Assembly (NCBI GenBank): GCA_963782255.1
Contig: CAWAIS010000001.1
Span: 4,712,001-4,776,000, forward strand
Direction of reading: 5' to 3'
DNA: 64,000 nt
Source: Roseiarcus sp963782255
Lineage (GTDB): Bacteria; Pseudomonadota; Alphaproteobacteria; Rhizobiales; Beijerinckiaceae
Part shown: piece by piece, positions 47,030 to 57,270 of the stretch
How positions within the stretch are numbered: position 1 is the first letter of the stretch
Layout of the letters: each line of letters opens with the position of its first letter
Program-made: the position numbers and the translations under genes
Notes under the pieces: generated by a model
Told to the model about the DNA's origin: nothing
What the model saw: only the letters and a program-made list of their open reading frames with translations
Database searches by the model: none

Positions 47030-47596
47030 TCAGACGGCGTTGCGCAGGCCCATGCCGAGGCCGATCCAGCTCGCGCCCGCAAACACGAGATCGACGCCGA
47101 GGAAGATGCCGAGCGTGTAGAGCGACGAGAAGGGCCAGTGGGCAAGGATGATCAATCCGAGCAGAAGCGTGATGAGGCCGGATCCGACGACCCAGACCCA
47201 GGGCGAGCCCGCCTTCATGTTGAAGCCGAGGAAGATGCGCACGATGCCGGAGGCGACCAGCGCTGCGCCCAGGATGAGGGTCAGCCATACCGCGGTCAGG
47301 AGCGGGTTCTCGAACGCGACGAAGCCGGCGACGATGTAGAGGATTCCGAGCAGGAGCCAGAAGAAGAACCGGCCCCACGTCTGGACCTGGAAGGCGTTGA
47401 TCACTTCGAACACGCCGGCAATAAGCATCATGATGCCGACGACGAGGACGCTTGCGGCCGTGGCTGCGACCACGCTGCCCAGCGCAATGATTCCGGCGAT
47501 CACATAGACGGCGCCGAGAGCGACGATCCAGCCCCACTTGGCGCGCAAGGGCGCCAGCGAAAGCCCGGACGGCGCGGCGGATATCCAGTTGGTCAT
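47030..47596 (-). CDS. HdeD family membrane protein (DUF308)
   Basis: This 188-residue inner-membrane protein has about six hydrophobic segments and the pattern of the HdeD acid-resistance family (GWIVALGAVYVIAGIIAL then GILYIVAGFVAFENP and ASWIGLGMGL). In E. coli HdeD contributes to acid tolerance at high cell density. ATG 47596 (MTNWISAAPS) has GGGGGATGAG upstream. It precedes the LapA-domain gene by 31 bases on the same strand. Confidence 0.88.
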   Translation of the reverse strand: MTNWISAAPSGLSLAPLRAKWGWIVALGAVYVIAGIIALGSVVAATAASVLVVGIMMLIAGVFEVINAFQVQTWGRFFFWLLLGILYIVAGFVAFENPLLTAVWLTLILGAALVASGIVRIFLGFNMKAGSPWVWVVGSGLITLLLGLIILAHWPFSSLYTLGIFLGVDLVFAGASWIGLGMGLRNAV

Positions 47597-47702
47597 GGGC
47601 TCATCCCCCACGAATTGCGACCAGAAGCCTGCGCTTGGTGTGGAGCGCAAGCGGCAATCTACCACAACCGACGGTCAAGAAAAGCCGACGGCGGAAACCA
47701 GT

Positions 47703-47963
47703 TCAGGCGCGATGCTCAGCCCCTCGCGGATCCTTCCAGTCCCTCAGCCGGTTGACCAGCATGAACGCGTCGGCGTCCTTCGATTCGGCGAGATGCTCGC
47801 GGGCCGCCCGCGAAAGCTTGTCGACCAGGGACTTTTTGTAACCCCTCTGGCCAGCATCGAGGGCAAGCGTCGTAACGATCACAAGAACGCGCTGCTCGCT
47901 CTGGTCCGGACCTATTGCGGTCCAGACCTTGGCGCCCCTCGCGAGCGGATGAACAAATGCCAT
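47703..47963 (-). CDS. Hypothetical small protein
   Basis: An 86-residue protein with no domain that I recognise. It starts MAFVHPLARGAKVW, has a hydrophobic central stretch (RVLVIVTTLALDAG) and then a charged helix rich in Lys, Arg, Asp and Glu (KKSLVDKLSRAAREHLAES). The ribosome site is weak (GGGGCATCGGGT). Regular codon use and a plausible fold make it likelier real than the overlapping plus-strand frame. Confidence 0.5.
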   Translation of the reverse strand: MAFVHPLARGAKVWTAIGPDQSEQRVLVIVTTLALDAGQRGYKKSLVDKLSRAAREHLAESKDADAFMLVNRLRDWKDPRGAEHRA

Positions 47964-48208
47964 ACCCGATGCCCCGTGAACATGACAGCAGCTAGGCAAT
48001 CAGCGCGGCGCCGCCCCGTCAAGCCCGCAATTCGCATTGCCGGTCACCCGGTGATGAGCGGCGGAACTGGCCACGTATCCTCGGCGGCGCCGCGTCTTGG
48101 AGCGCCAGCAAAAGCGCTGCCCCGGGACCCCGAGAGCCGGATCAGGCTTGCTCGGAGTGTGGGGATGAGTTGGGCGTCTGTCGCGATTAAGCTCAAAACC
48201 CGTGCCGG

Positions 48209-49832
48209 TTAGAACTTGATGCGCAGGCCGGCGGTCGGCGAGATGTTCTGGGTCGCCGGGAAGCCGCTGGCGAGACCGCTGTAAACGTCGGCGACCATCA
48301 AGCCAGCGTAGAGGTCGACGCGCTTGAACGGCCGATAGTCGATGAGCGCGGAGAAGAAGGTTTCCGAGCCGGCGCAGGAGCCGCTGTTGATGCGTCCAAC
48401 GGCGATTTTATTACCGTTTGGTGCGACAGTTGTGAAGAGGGTGCCGGCGCAGGGGGTGGTGCTGTAGTTGGTTTGATCGAGGTAATAAAAGGCGCCGGTT
48501 ACGTCGAGCTGAGGTGTGACTGCGTATTTGGCGCCGACCCAGAAATAGGGAGCGATTCTGGGAACAGCGTAAGTCGTGTAGCTGATCCATTGGGTCGGCC
48601 ATTTTTTGTTGGCGAGCGTTCCGGAGATGTTGGAGCCGGGGATCGTTCCGGGGACGTTCCAGCCGCCGATGGTCCGGAAGCCGTCAGGAAAAGTATCGCT
48701 CGTATCCGCCTGCCTGAGCCATCCGTACCCGCCGTAGACCGTCCAGGCTTGCCATTTGTACTTAGCCGTGAGCAGGAAGCCGGTGTTGTTCGACAGCGTC
48801 GCCTTCAAGTCCGTGTTGCTATAGTACATCGGAAGGCCCGAGGTGCATTCGGTCTGGCCGGCGAAGGGACCCTTCGTGAGGGTGGCGCAAGTCCCGGTGA
48901 AGGTGCTGAGGTTCACGGCGTCCATGGCGTAACTGCCGATCGCGTCCACCGAGAGGGTGCCGGCGTAGGGGGTCCCGCCGAACAAGTTAAAGTCGCCGCC
49001 GATCTGGCCCTGATAGAGGCCGTTCGTGCCATTGCCCTGATCGTAGCCGCCCCATTGCGCCAAGCCGCCGACGCGGAGATTCGCCCCGTAAACAGGCGAG
49101 GGGAAATCCACACGGTACTTGACGCCAGTATTGACGCGCGCCGCCTCGGTGTTGCCAAATCCGGCGAAGGAGCCGGTGTAACCGAGCGGCGAGAAGGCGT
49201 ACGAGCCGCCCATCGGATCGTAGGAGTTGATCGCATCGAGCGAGAGCGTGTAGACGCGGCCGGCGGTCAAGGTGCCATACGTCTTGTTGCTGACGCCGAT
49301 GAACGCCTGCGAGTTGTCCGGTTGGCCGGTGCGGCTCGAGTCGCCGCCCGCTCCCTGTTGGAGCAACGCCTTGCCGTTTTGCTGCACTTGCGCTTGCTGA
49401 GCGGCGGCAGGGTACCCGTAGTACGGATTGAATCCCCATTCCCATGTGCCGATGAGCGACCAGCCGCTGTTCCAGAGCGGTTCGCTCATCTTGATGCCGG
49501 CGACCGACTGGCTGAGGTTGTTCGGCGACCAAAGCCACTTCGCCCCGTAATTCTGCTTTTGGATGAAACTGTTGACGCCGTTATTCCACGCCGCGCTGTA
49601 GGGGGCGCCGTTCGAACTCGTAGGTAAGTCCCCCGTCAAGCGTCGCATAGACGGTGAAGCCCGCGTAGCTGAGCGGGCATTCGGTGGCGCTCGCGTTCAG
49701 CCAAGTCCAGAAGCTCGCGAAGCAGTTCGGCGGCGGCGCCGCTGGCGCCTTCGTGGTCGGCAGGTCGGCGGCGTGCGCCGCTCCGGCGGCGGCGATCAAA
49801 ATCGCCATGGAAACACCGAGCTTTCTCATCAT
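48209..49832 (-). pseudogene. Hyphomicrobiales-type porin, frameshifted near its N-terminus
   Basis: The first 70 codons (49832 down to about 49620) give a signal peptide (MMRKLGVSMAILIAAAGAAHA), then ADLPTTKAP and YAGFTVYATLDGGLTYE. The barrel then continues in another frame to 48209 (SNGAPYSAAWNN, GWSLIGTWEWG, down to ISPTAGLRIKF, which ends in Phe as porins do). One extra base, an A/A pair at 49615-49616 (T on the coding strand), restores the frame. The reading GAG-TCG-AAC would give a typical YESNGAPYS. It could be a true inactivation or a sequencing error. The intact homologue is at 59164-60729. A promoter candidate is listed separately. Confidence 0.85.
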
Positions 49833-50520
49833 TACCCCGTTCGTTGTGAGGCCGGCCCCGGCGCCCGCCGCCTCGGATCTGCTCGAACGCCCGGCCTTGA
49901 GCGGTCACGGGCCTCGAGTTCGTTCGAAGCGCGCGGCACACCAATAGCGGCGATCCCGGTCGTTACGACGGGATCGATTCGAGGTGACGGGGAGGAGCCT
50001 AGTTTGAGGGCTCGTCATAAACAAACTATACTATTGCCGGAATTCCGACTTTTTTCCATCCGTTGCAATTAAGTCACAAGTTTACTTGCGTCAAAAAATC
50101 TATACTGCAGTAACGACGCGCGGCAGCAGCCGGCACGCAACGAAGCATCCGAGCGGGTGAAGGGCGTTATCTTAAACGCGCCGTGTAACAGAATGGCGAC
50201 AAGATGGCGCCGCCAGCCAAAATTTAATTTAATGCCAGGCGGCCGCGCTGCGGGCGAGGGATTTGATCCAAATCAAGCCCCATTAGGAAAGCTTATAATC
50301 CATTGTGGCGCCGAGAGTTTTCGCAGCGAAAAGCTTCGGCGCGATGGGAAGAAGGTTGCGGATAGACAAGGCGTTCGAACAATCGTCGGGCGGGCGGCGT
50401 GACACGCGGCGCACGCCCGACACGGAAATCTCGAGACGGCGACCACGAAGCCGCCAAGATTTACGGGCATGGCGCGATATCGCATAACGTGGTGGGGCGC
50501 GCGACGCGGGGACGAAGACG
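49833..50520. other. Divergent AT-richer intergenic region, porin / two-component system
   Basis: The 688 bases hold no supported gene. It is AT-richer than its surroundings at about 50000-50110 and 50160-50300. That fits two divergent promoters: one for the porin (minus), one for the response regulator (plus), with a TATACT at 50101-50106 that could be a plus-strand -10. Short frames around 50157-50500 have no family features. Confidence 0.45.
50066..50094 (-). promoter_or_regulatory. Sigma70-like promoter candidate for the porin
   Basis: On the minus strand TTGACG (50094-50089) and TAATTG (50071-50066) are separated by exactly 17 bases. The -35 is one base off consensus; the -10 is weaker. 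Distance to the porin start is about 230 bases, which would give a long leader. Positional support only. Confidence 0.4.
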
Positions 50521-51261
50521 ATGACGAACCCGTCTTTTGAGGACCTCGGCGTTTTGAATGAGAAGTCATCGGAGCCGTCGCAAGCGAGTCCCGTTCTGGT
50601 CGTCGAGGATGAGCCGGAGATTGCGGAGGAGATTCGCTCCGAGTTGGAGGCGGCTGGCCATGCTGTGATTGTCGCGAACACCGCAACCCAAGGCCTTGAG
50701 TTGGCGCGAGCGCAGGGGGCGTCCGTGTTCGTGTTCGATCGGATGCTGCATGGCGAGGACGGGCTTTCGATCGTCGAGACGCTTCGGCGCGAAGGCATCG
50801 CCACTCCGGTCCTGATGATCAGCGCGATGTCGTCCGTCGACGATCGCATCGCGGGATTGAAAGCGGGCGGCGACGACTATCTGGTCAAGCCGTTCGACGT
50901 TCGCGAACTGGCTGCGCGGGTGGAGGCCTTGCTCCGGCGCGGCGGCGATCCGCGAGCCACGCGTTTGCAAGTCGGCGACCTCGAGATGGACCTTGTCGAA
51001 CGCAAGGTCCGGTGCGCCAGCAGACAAGTCGAACTGCTTCCGCGCGAGTTCAAGCTGCTGGAATACTTCATGCGAAGACCGGGCCAGATCGTGACCCGGG
51101 GGATGCTGCTTGAGGACGTCTGGAACTTCAAGTTCATTGCGCAGACGAACGTGGTCGACGTCCAGATCGGCAACCTGCGCCGCAGGCTGGATCCGACCGG
51201 CGAGCGGCGATACATCGTCAATGTCCGCGCCGTCGGTTACAAGCTGGATGCGGATCGCTGA
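50521..51261 (+). CDS. OmpR-family response regulator
   Basis: This 246-residue regulator has a receiver domain (residues about 24-138) and a winged-helix DNA-binding domain (about 150-245). Asp73 in VFVFDRMLHGEDG is the likely phosphorylation site, with the acidic pair VVEDEPE and the Lys in DDYLVKPFD. The winged helix shows LPREFKLLEYFM and NVVDVQIGNLRRRLDP. A 20-residue N-terminal extension precedes the receiver. The start of the sensor kinase overlaps its stop by 14 bases, so the pair is coupled, and it lies upstream of the RND pump, its likely target. Confidence 0.93.
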   Translation: MTNPSFEDLGVLNEKSSEPSQASPVLVVEDEPEIAEEIRSELEAAGHAVIVANTATQGLELARAQGASVFVFDRMLHGEDGLSIVETLRREGIATPVLMISAMSSVDDRIAGLKAGGDDYLVKPFDVRELAARVEALLRRGGDPRATRLQVGDLEMDLVERKVRCASRQVELLPREFKLLEYFMRRPGQIVTRGMLLEDVWNFKFIAQTNVVDVQIGNLRRRLDPTGERRYIVNVRAVGYKLDADR

Positions 51262-52633
51262 AGTCTTCAATGCGCGGGCTTTTCGGCTCGCGCTCGCCTT
51301 CTCGGTGGCCGTCTCGGCGGCGACCGCAGCCGCTTTTGCGCTGATTTACCTTCACGTTTCGAGCGCGGATGTGCAGCGGGCCGGCGCGGTGCTCGTCGGT
51401 GAAGCGGCCAACAGCGAGGGCGCAAGCGAGGCGCAGCTTCGCGAGGCCCTGGAGTTGCGTCTGACGCGCGACATACGTCGCCTGGATTACGTGGCCCTGT
51501 TCGACCAGAAAGGAAACAAGGTCCTTGGCGACGTGCCTGCGATGCCTCCGATCCCGGTCGACGGGCTCCCGCACGTGATCCGACAGCAGCTCCTGCCGGA
51601 CTCGAGCGGAAACGAACCGGCGATCTTCGTCGCCCGCCGGCGTGGGGACGGACGGGTGGTTTTATTCGGACGGAGCCTGCGCGAGGCTTACGATTTGCAG
51701 GAAACAATGCTCAAGGCCTTGGCGGTCGCGCTCGGGCCGACCACTCTGGCCATCCTGGCGATCGGGGCGGTCTTCGCGCGAAGGGCCTCGCTAAGGCTCG
51801 AAAGCGTGCGTGAGGCGATCGTCAGGATCATGAACGGCGAACTCGAATCGAGGCTCCCGGTCACCAAGGAGCGGGACGACATCGATAAAATCGCCCAGGC
51901 GGTCAACGCGATGCTCGACGAGATCGGCCGCCTTCTCGACCAACTCAAGAGCGTCGGCGACAACATCGCCCACGATCTGCGCACGCCTCTCATGGTGGCG
52001 CGCTCGAAAATCGAACGCGCCCTCGATGGGCGAGCCGAGCCCGAGGGCTTGCGCGCAGCCATGCGCTCAGCGCTTATCCAACTTGAAAGAGCGTCGATCA
52101 CGATTTCCGCGATCTTGAGGATTTCCGCGGTCGAGAACGGCTATTGGGAGAAACGCTTTGTCGACCTGGATCTGAGCGCAGTCTGCGCGCAGGTGTTCGA
52201 ATTCTACGAACCGCTCGCCGAATCCAAGTCGCTCGAGTTCCGGATCGACGCCGGCAATCCTCTCGTCGTTCGCGGCGACGACGACCTGATGCGGGAGGCG
52301 ATTTCGAACCTGGTCGATAATGCGATCAAATTCACGCCGTCCGGCGGAACAGTGCTTATCGAGGCTCGCGCGGTGGACGGAGTCCCTTGCGTCAGCGTCA
52401 GCGATACCGGACGGGGCGTTCCGCCCGAAGAGCGGGCAAAGATCTTCAACCGCTTCTATCGCGGCGAGAGCTGCGACGGTCCCGCCGGCCACGGGCTTGG
52501 CCTCAGCATCGCCAGAACCATCGCTAACCTGCATGGCTTTCAGTTGACGGTCGAGGACATTTATCCCGGCGCGCGCTTCGTACTGCGCGCAGTGGCGGCG
52601 GCGTTGCCGAGCCTCGAGCGGCGCGCGGCCTAA
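51248..52633 (+). CDS. Membrane sensor histidine kinase
   Basis: This 461-residue kinase has a transmembrane segment near residues 10-32, a periplasmic sensor of about 120 residues with no recognised domain, a second segment near 153-175, a HAMP linker, the H-box NIAHDLRTPLMV (His near 242) and the ATPase domain with N-box NLVDNAIKF, G1 SDTGRGVP and G2 GHGLGLSIA. ATG 51248 overlaps the response regulator stop. The protein should phosphorylate that regulator, perhaps in response to a compound expelled by the RND pump. Confidence 0.92.
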   Translation: MRIAEVFNARAFRLALAFSVAVSAATAAAFALIYLHVSSADVQRAGAVLVGEAANSEGASEAQLREALELRLTRDIRRLDYVALFDQKGNKVLGDVPAMPPIPVDGLPHVIRQQLLPDSSGNEPAIFVARRRGDGRVVLFGRSLREAYDLQETMLKALAVALGPTTLAILAIGAVFARRASLRLESVREAIVRIMNGELESRLPVTKERDDIDKIAQAVNAMLDEIGRLLDQLKSVGDNIAHDLRTPLMVARSKIERALDGRAEPEGLRAAMRSALIQLERASITISAILRISAVENGYWEKRFVDLDLSAVCAQVFEFYEPLAESKSLEFRIDAGNPLVVRGDDDLMREAISNLVDNAIKFTPSGGTVLIEARAVDGVPCVSVSDTGRGVPPEERAKIFNRFYRGESCDGPAGHGLGLSIARTIANLHGFQLTVEDIYPGARFVLRAVAAALPSLERRAA

Positions 52634-52792
52634 AGCCGGTGAAAGGGCGCGCCGGCTTATCCAAATATTATTTTAGTGGTTCAGGCGCTCGTCCCTCGGT
52701 ATCTACGGGCAATTGCGGGCGCGGCGCAGAGCACGTGGGGGACCTCGTGTACATTGCCGCAAACTCAGTGACCTGCGTTTCCGAAGAGTTCA

Positions 52793-55700
52793 ATGCTCGC
52801 GATTGTTCGTATTGCTCTCAGCAAGCCCTACACTTTCGTCGTTATGGCGATGCTGATTGTTATCTTTGGCGTCACGGCGGCGATCCGAACCCCGATCGAC
52901 ATCTTTCCCACCATTGGCATTCCCGTCGTCGCGGTGGTGTGGACTTACGACGGCCTGCCGGCCGAGGACATGTCGAAACGCGTCATCTACTATTATGAAC
53001 GCACCCTCAGCACGCAGGTCAATGACATCGAGCATATCGAGTCGCAGTCCATGCCGCGCTACGGGGTCGTCAAAGTGTTCTTCCAGAGGGGAGTGAACAT
53101 CAACGCCGCGCTCGCCCAGACGACGGCGGCTTCGCAAACCGTCTTGAAGTACCTTCCGCCCGGAATCACGCCCCCCTTCGTGCTGAGCTTCAACGCCTCG
53201 AGCGTTCCGGTCATCCAGCTCGCGCTTTCGAGCAAGTCGCTCTCGCAGGCGCAAATCTACGATTATGGTCAGAATTTCATCCGCCCACAGCTCGCGTCGA
53301 TCCCCGGCTCCGCAATTCCCTCGCCGTACGGAGGCAAGACCCTTCAGGTCCAGGTGGACATCGATCAGGACAAGCTGCAAGCATACGGTCTTTCGGCGGA
53401 GGATGTCGTCGACGCGATCGGCCGCCAGAACATCGTCACGCCCATCGGCACCGAAAAGGTCGGCGACTTCGAATATGTCGTCAATCTGAACGGTTCGCCG
53501 GAGCGGCTGGACGCATTGAACGATATGCCGATCCGCGTGGTCAATGGCGCCACGGTTTTCGTCCGCGACGTCGCCTACGCGCATTTCGGCGCCCCGCCGC
53601 AGATCAACATGGTGCGAGTCGACGGCGCCAATGCCGCCCTTATGACGATCCTGAAGAACGGCTCGGTGTCGACGCTGGACGTCATCAACGGGGTTAAGGC
53701 GCTGCTGCCAAAGATCAGGGATTCGCTGCCCAAGAGCCTAAAGGTCGACATCGCAAACGACCAATCGTCGTTCGTCTATACGGCTGTCAATTCGGTCATC
53801 TTCGAGGGCGTCGTCGCGGCGGCGCTGACCGGCCTGATGATCCTGATCTTTCTCGGCAGCTGGCGCTCGACCCTCATCATCACGATCTCGATCCCGCTGG
53901 CGATCCTCGCCTCGGTCGCGGCGCTGTCGGCGGTCGGCGAAACCATCAACGTAATGACGCTCGGGGGCCTTGCGCTGGCCGTCGGCATCCTGGTCGACGA
54001 CGCCACGGTGACGATCGAGAACATCAACTGGCATCTCGAACAGGACAAGGACATCGAATCCGCGATCATGGACGGCGCCCGCCAGATCGTCCTGCCGGCC
54101 ACCGTCTCGCTGCTCTGCATCTGCATCGTCTTCGTGCCGATGTTCAAACTGGGCGGCGTCGCCGGCTATCTCTTCCGTCCGATGGCCGAAGCGGTGGTCT
54201 TCGCGCTCGCTGCGTCCTATTTGCTGTCGCGGACCCTGGTCAACACGATGGCGCGCTTCCTGCTCGCCAACCAGGCGCAACCCGAACACGGGAGCGCCCC
54301 GCCGCCGACGCGCAATCCGCTGAAGCCGTTCCAGCGCGGCTTCGAGCGCCGGTTCGAGGCGACGCGAGCCTTCTATCGGCGGCTGCTGGAAACAGCGCTC
54401 GCCGCTCGCGGTCTGTTCATCGGCGGCTTTCTCCTGGCCGTCGCCTGTTCGTTCGCGCTCGTCCCTTACCTCGGCCAGAACTTTTTTCCGCCGGTCGCCA
54501 ACGCGCAGATCAAACTCCATGTGCGCGCGCCGACCGGGACCCGCATCGAGGATACCGCTGCGATTGTCGATGGAGTTGAAGCGATGATCCACCGGATCAT
54601 TCCTCCCGACGCGCTCGGGCCGATCGTCGACAACATCGGTCTGCCGGTCAGCGGCATCAATCAGACCTACAACAACTCCGGCACCGTCGGTCCGGCCGAC
54701 GCCGACCTCCTGATCACCGTCAAACCCGAATACGAGAGCGAGGCCGACGGCTACATCCGCAAAATGCGCGAGGTCCTGCCGAAGTCCTTCCCGGGCACGA
54801 CCTTCGCCTTCCTGCCCGCAGACATCGTGTCGCAAATCCTGAACTTTGGCCTGCCCGCGCCGATCGACGTCCAGATCGTCGGGTCGAATTTCGCAGCCAA
54901 CCACGCCTACGCGAACGAACTGCTAAAGAAAATTGCGCGCGTCCCCGGCGTCGCCGACCCACGCATCCAACAGTCGTCGAACAATCCGACGTTCGGCGTC
55001 GAGGTCGACCGCATGCGCGCGGCGCAGGTGGGACTGAACGAAGGCGACATCGCGAAGAGCCTGCAGGAGAGCCTGTCCGGCAGTTTCAAGGTGGCTCCGA
55101 CGTTCTGGGTCAACCCGAAGAACGGCGTCGCCTATCCGATCGTCGCCCAGACGCCGCAGTACTGGTTGGATTCGGTCTCTTCGCTGGAAAACATTCCTGC
55201 CTCCAAAGAGGACAGTTCGCAAATCGTCGGCGGCCTTGCGACCCTCAATCGCGGGGTGAGCCCTTCTGTCGTCTCCCACTACGCCGTCCAGCCGGTCATC
55301 GATATCTTCGCGACAAACAACGAGCGAGACCTCGGCGCCGTTTCGGCCGACATTCAGCGCATTCTGGACAAGACCGCGAAGGACGTTCCGCACGGCTCGA
55401 GCGTGGTCATGCGCGGGCAGACCGAGACCATGACCTCGGCCTACCAGCAACTTTTTGTCGGGATCGCGCTCGCCATTGTCCTGATCTACCTGCTGATCGT
55501 CGTCAATTTCCAGTCGTGGCTCGATCCGTTCGTGATTGTGAGCGCCCTGCCGACCGCGCTCGCCGGCATCGTCTGGATGCTGTTCATCACGCGTACGACT
55601 GTGTCAGTTCCGGCCTTGACGGGGGCGATCATGTGCATGGGCGTCGCCACGGCGAACAGCATCCTCGTCGTGAGCTTCGCCCGTGAGCGGCTGGCGGACG

Positions 55701-55975
55701 GCGTCGACGCTGCGACCGCCGCCATGGATGCGGGCCTTACACGCTTCCGTCCTGTGCTTATGACGGCGCTTGCAATGATCATCGGCATGGCACCGATGGC
55801 TCTAAGCGGCGAACTAAACGCGCCGCTGGGTCGCGCCGTGATCGGCGGCCTGATATGTTCGACGATCGCAACCCTGTTATTCGTGCCGGCGGTGTTCCGC
55901 CTCGTCCACGCGCGCAAGCCGAAACGAGCCAGACAAGCGGCGCCTACTCTCGACGCAGAGGCGACTCCGGTATGA
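52793..55975 (+). CDS. RND efflux transporter permease
   Basis: This 1060-residue inner-membrane pump has twelve transmembrane segments and two large periplasmic loops, as usual for HAE1-type RND proteins. The proton-relay aspartates are in GILVDDATVTIENI near residue 405. The start is MLAIVRIALSKPYTF, with little upstream signal (a weak ribosome site); ATG 52793 is the first clear start. Its TGA overlaps the adaptor ATG (ATGA). Substrate range (drugs, organics or metals) cannot be told from sequence; no metal-type motifs were recognised. Confidence 0.95.
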   Translation: MLAIVRIALSKPYTFVVMAMLIVIFGVTAAIRTPIDIFPTIGIPVVAVVWTYDGLPAEDMSKRVIYYYERTLSTQVNDIEHIESQSMPRYGVVKVFFQRGVNINAALAQTTAASQTVLKYLPPGITPPFVLSFNASSVPVIQLALSSKSLSQAQIYDYGQNFIRPQLASIPGSAIPSPYGGKTLQVQVDIDQDKLQAYGLSAEDVVDAIGRQNIVTPIGTEKVGDFEYVVNLNGSPERLDALNDMPIRVVNGATVFVRDVAYAHFGAPPQINMVRVDGANAALMTILKNGSVSTLDVINGVKALLPKIRDSLPKSLKVDIANDQSSFVYTAVNSVIFEGVVAAALTGLMILIFLGSWRSTLIITISIPLAILASVAALSAVGETINVMTLGGLALAVGILVDDATVTIENINWHLEQDKDIESAIMDGARQIVLPATVSLLCICIVFVPMFKLGGVAGYLFRPMAEAVVFALAASYLLSRTLVNTMARFLLANQAQPEHGSAPPPTRNPLKPFQRGFERRFEATRAFYRRLLETALAARGLFIGGFLLAVACSFALVPYLGQNFFPPVANAQIKLHVRAPTGTRIEDTAAIVDGVEAMIHRIIPPDALGPIVDNIGLPVSGINQTYNNSGTVGPADADLLITVKPEYESEADGYIRKMREVLPKSFPGTTFAFLPADIVSQILNFGLPAPIDVQIVGSNFAANHAYANELLKKIARVPGVADPRIQQSSNNPTFGVEVDRMRAAQVGLNEGDIAKSLQESLSGSFKVAPTFWVNPKNGVAYPIVAQTPQYWLDSVSSLENIPASKEDSSQIVGGLATLNRGVSPSVVSHYAVQPVIDIFATNNERDLGAVSADIQRILDKTAKDVPHGSSVVMRGQTETMTSAYQQLFVGIALAIVLIYLLIVVNFQSWLDPFVIVSALPTALAGIVWMLFITRTTVSVPALTGAIMCMGVATANSILVVSFARERLADGVDAATAAMDAGLTRFRPVLMTALAMIIGMAPMALSGELNAPLGRAVIGGLICSTIATLLFVPAVFRLVHARKPKRARQAAPTLDAEATPV

Positions 55976-57270
55976 AGCACGATCACCCGCCGATTTCAGC
56001 CGTTGAGACCGCCGCGGTTGCTGGCGACGAAGGGCGGGCGAAAGCCCGTGCTCCGGTCAAGGCCGGCCGCGCCGTCATCTTGTTCAGCGTCGTCGCAGTC
56101 GCCGTCGCTCTGACCGGGATTCGCGGGCGGCGCCAAGATGAGGAGAGGCTGGCGCGCTGGACTGACGAACAGGCGATCCCGACTGTTGCGCTGGTGTCTC
56201 CGAAGCGCGGCGGCGAGACAAGGCAGGTCGTGCTGCCGGGCGATGTCGAAGCCTACTATGACGCGTCGATCCACGGCCAGGTCAGCGGGTATGTCAGCGC
56301 GTGGCGCAAGGACATCGGGGCAAAGGTCCGTCAGGGCGACGTCCTGGCGGTGGTCGATACGCCCGAGCTCGACGAGCGCATCTCGGTGGCCGAGAGCGAA
56401 CTGGTCAAGGCCAAGGCCAATCAGCAGCTGGCGCACGTGACGGCGCAGCGCTGGAACTCGTTGCGCGGTTCGGCGGCGGTGTCGCAGCAGGCCGCCGACG
56501 AAAAGCAGAGCGACGCCAGCGCCAAGGACGCCGAAGTCCAGGCCGCGGAGGCCAATGTCCATCGGATGAAGGCGCTCAAGGCCTTCGCCAACATTGTTGC
56601 GCCGTTCGACGGTGTGGTCACATCGCGCAACATCGACGTCGGATCGCTGGTCAAGGCCGATTCGAACGACGCCGCCGCGCTGTTCACGGTGGCCGACGTG
56701 GATCAGATGCGGGTCTACGTTCACGCGCCGGAATCCTACGCGGCGGTGCTGAAGCAGGGCATGACCGGCATCCTCCAGTTGCCGGAGTACCCCGACCGCA
56801 AGTTCGAAGCGACGATTCAGACGACTTCGCATTCGATCGACAGGAAATCGCGGTCGCTGCTGGTTGAACTGATCGCGGACAACCGGGACGGCGCCCTCTC
56901 CCCCGGCGCGTTTGCGCGTGTTCACTTTCAGCTGCCCCCCGACCCGAACGCGATCACGATCCCGGCCACCGCCCTCATGTTTCGAGACAACGCCGTGGAG
57001 GTCGCCACCCTTGGAGTCAGCAACCACGTCCTGTTGAAGAAAGTGCGTATTGCTCGCGATTTCGGCTCCGAGGTCGAAATCGCCGGAGGTTTGAGCGCGG
57101 ACGAACGGATCGTCGCCAATCCTCCCGAATCGATCGGGGACGGAGACGAGGTCCAACTCGCTGACCACTCGAACGCGTCTCATTCCGCTCCCGCGGGCCA
57201 ACAAGGGGCGGGCGCTGAGCGGACCACGACCCACGAGATGGCTGAGACGGGGCGGGACGGCGGGGAATGA
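55972..57270 (+). CDS. RND periplasmic adaptor (membrane fusion) protein
   Basis: This 432-residue adaptor links the inner-membrane pump and the outer-membrane channel. A transmembrane anchor lies near residues 33-50 (AVILFSVVAVAVAL), followed by lipoyl/barrel-sandwich halves (VSGYVSAWRKDIGAKVRQGDVLAVVDTPEL near 103 and AFANIVAPFDGVVTSRNIDVGSLV near 205, given in part), a coiled-coil hairpin of about 60 residues, and a C-terminal beta domain. The tail is rich in Ala/Ser/Gly and acidic residues. The start overlaps the permease stop and its stop overlaps the start of the outer-membrane gene. Confidence 0.93.
   Translation: MKHDHPPISAVETAAVAGDEGRAKARAPVKAGRAVILFSVVAVAVALTGIRGRRQDEERLARWTDEQAIPTVALVSPKRGGETRQVVLPGDVEAYYDASIHGQVSGYVSAWRKDIGAKVRQGDVLAVVDTPELDERISVAESELVKAKANQQLAHVTAQRWNSLRGSAAVSQQAADEKQSDASAKDAEVQAAEANVHRMKALKAFANIVAPFDGVVTSRNIDVGSLVKADSNDAAALFTVADVDQMRVYVHAPESYAAVLKQGMTGILQLPEYPDRKFEATIQTTSHSIDRKSRSLLVELIADNRDGALSPGAFARVHFQLPPDPNAITIPATALMFRDNAVEVATLGVSNHVLLKKVRIARDFGSEVEIAGGLSADERIVANPPESIGDGDEVQLADHSNASHSAPAGQQGAGAERTTTHEMAETGRDGGE

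Noticed and set aside
47538..48212. Plus-strand frame of about 224 codons
   Set aside because: It has no recognisable domain and a basic, low-complexity composition. It overlaps a more plausible minus-strand small gene and the HdeD start region.
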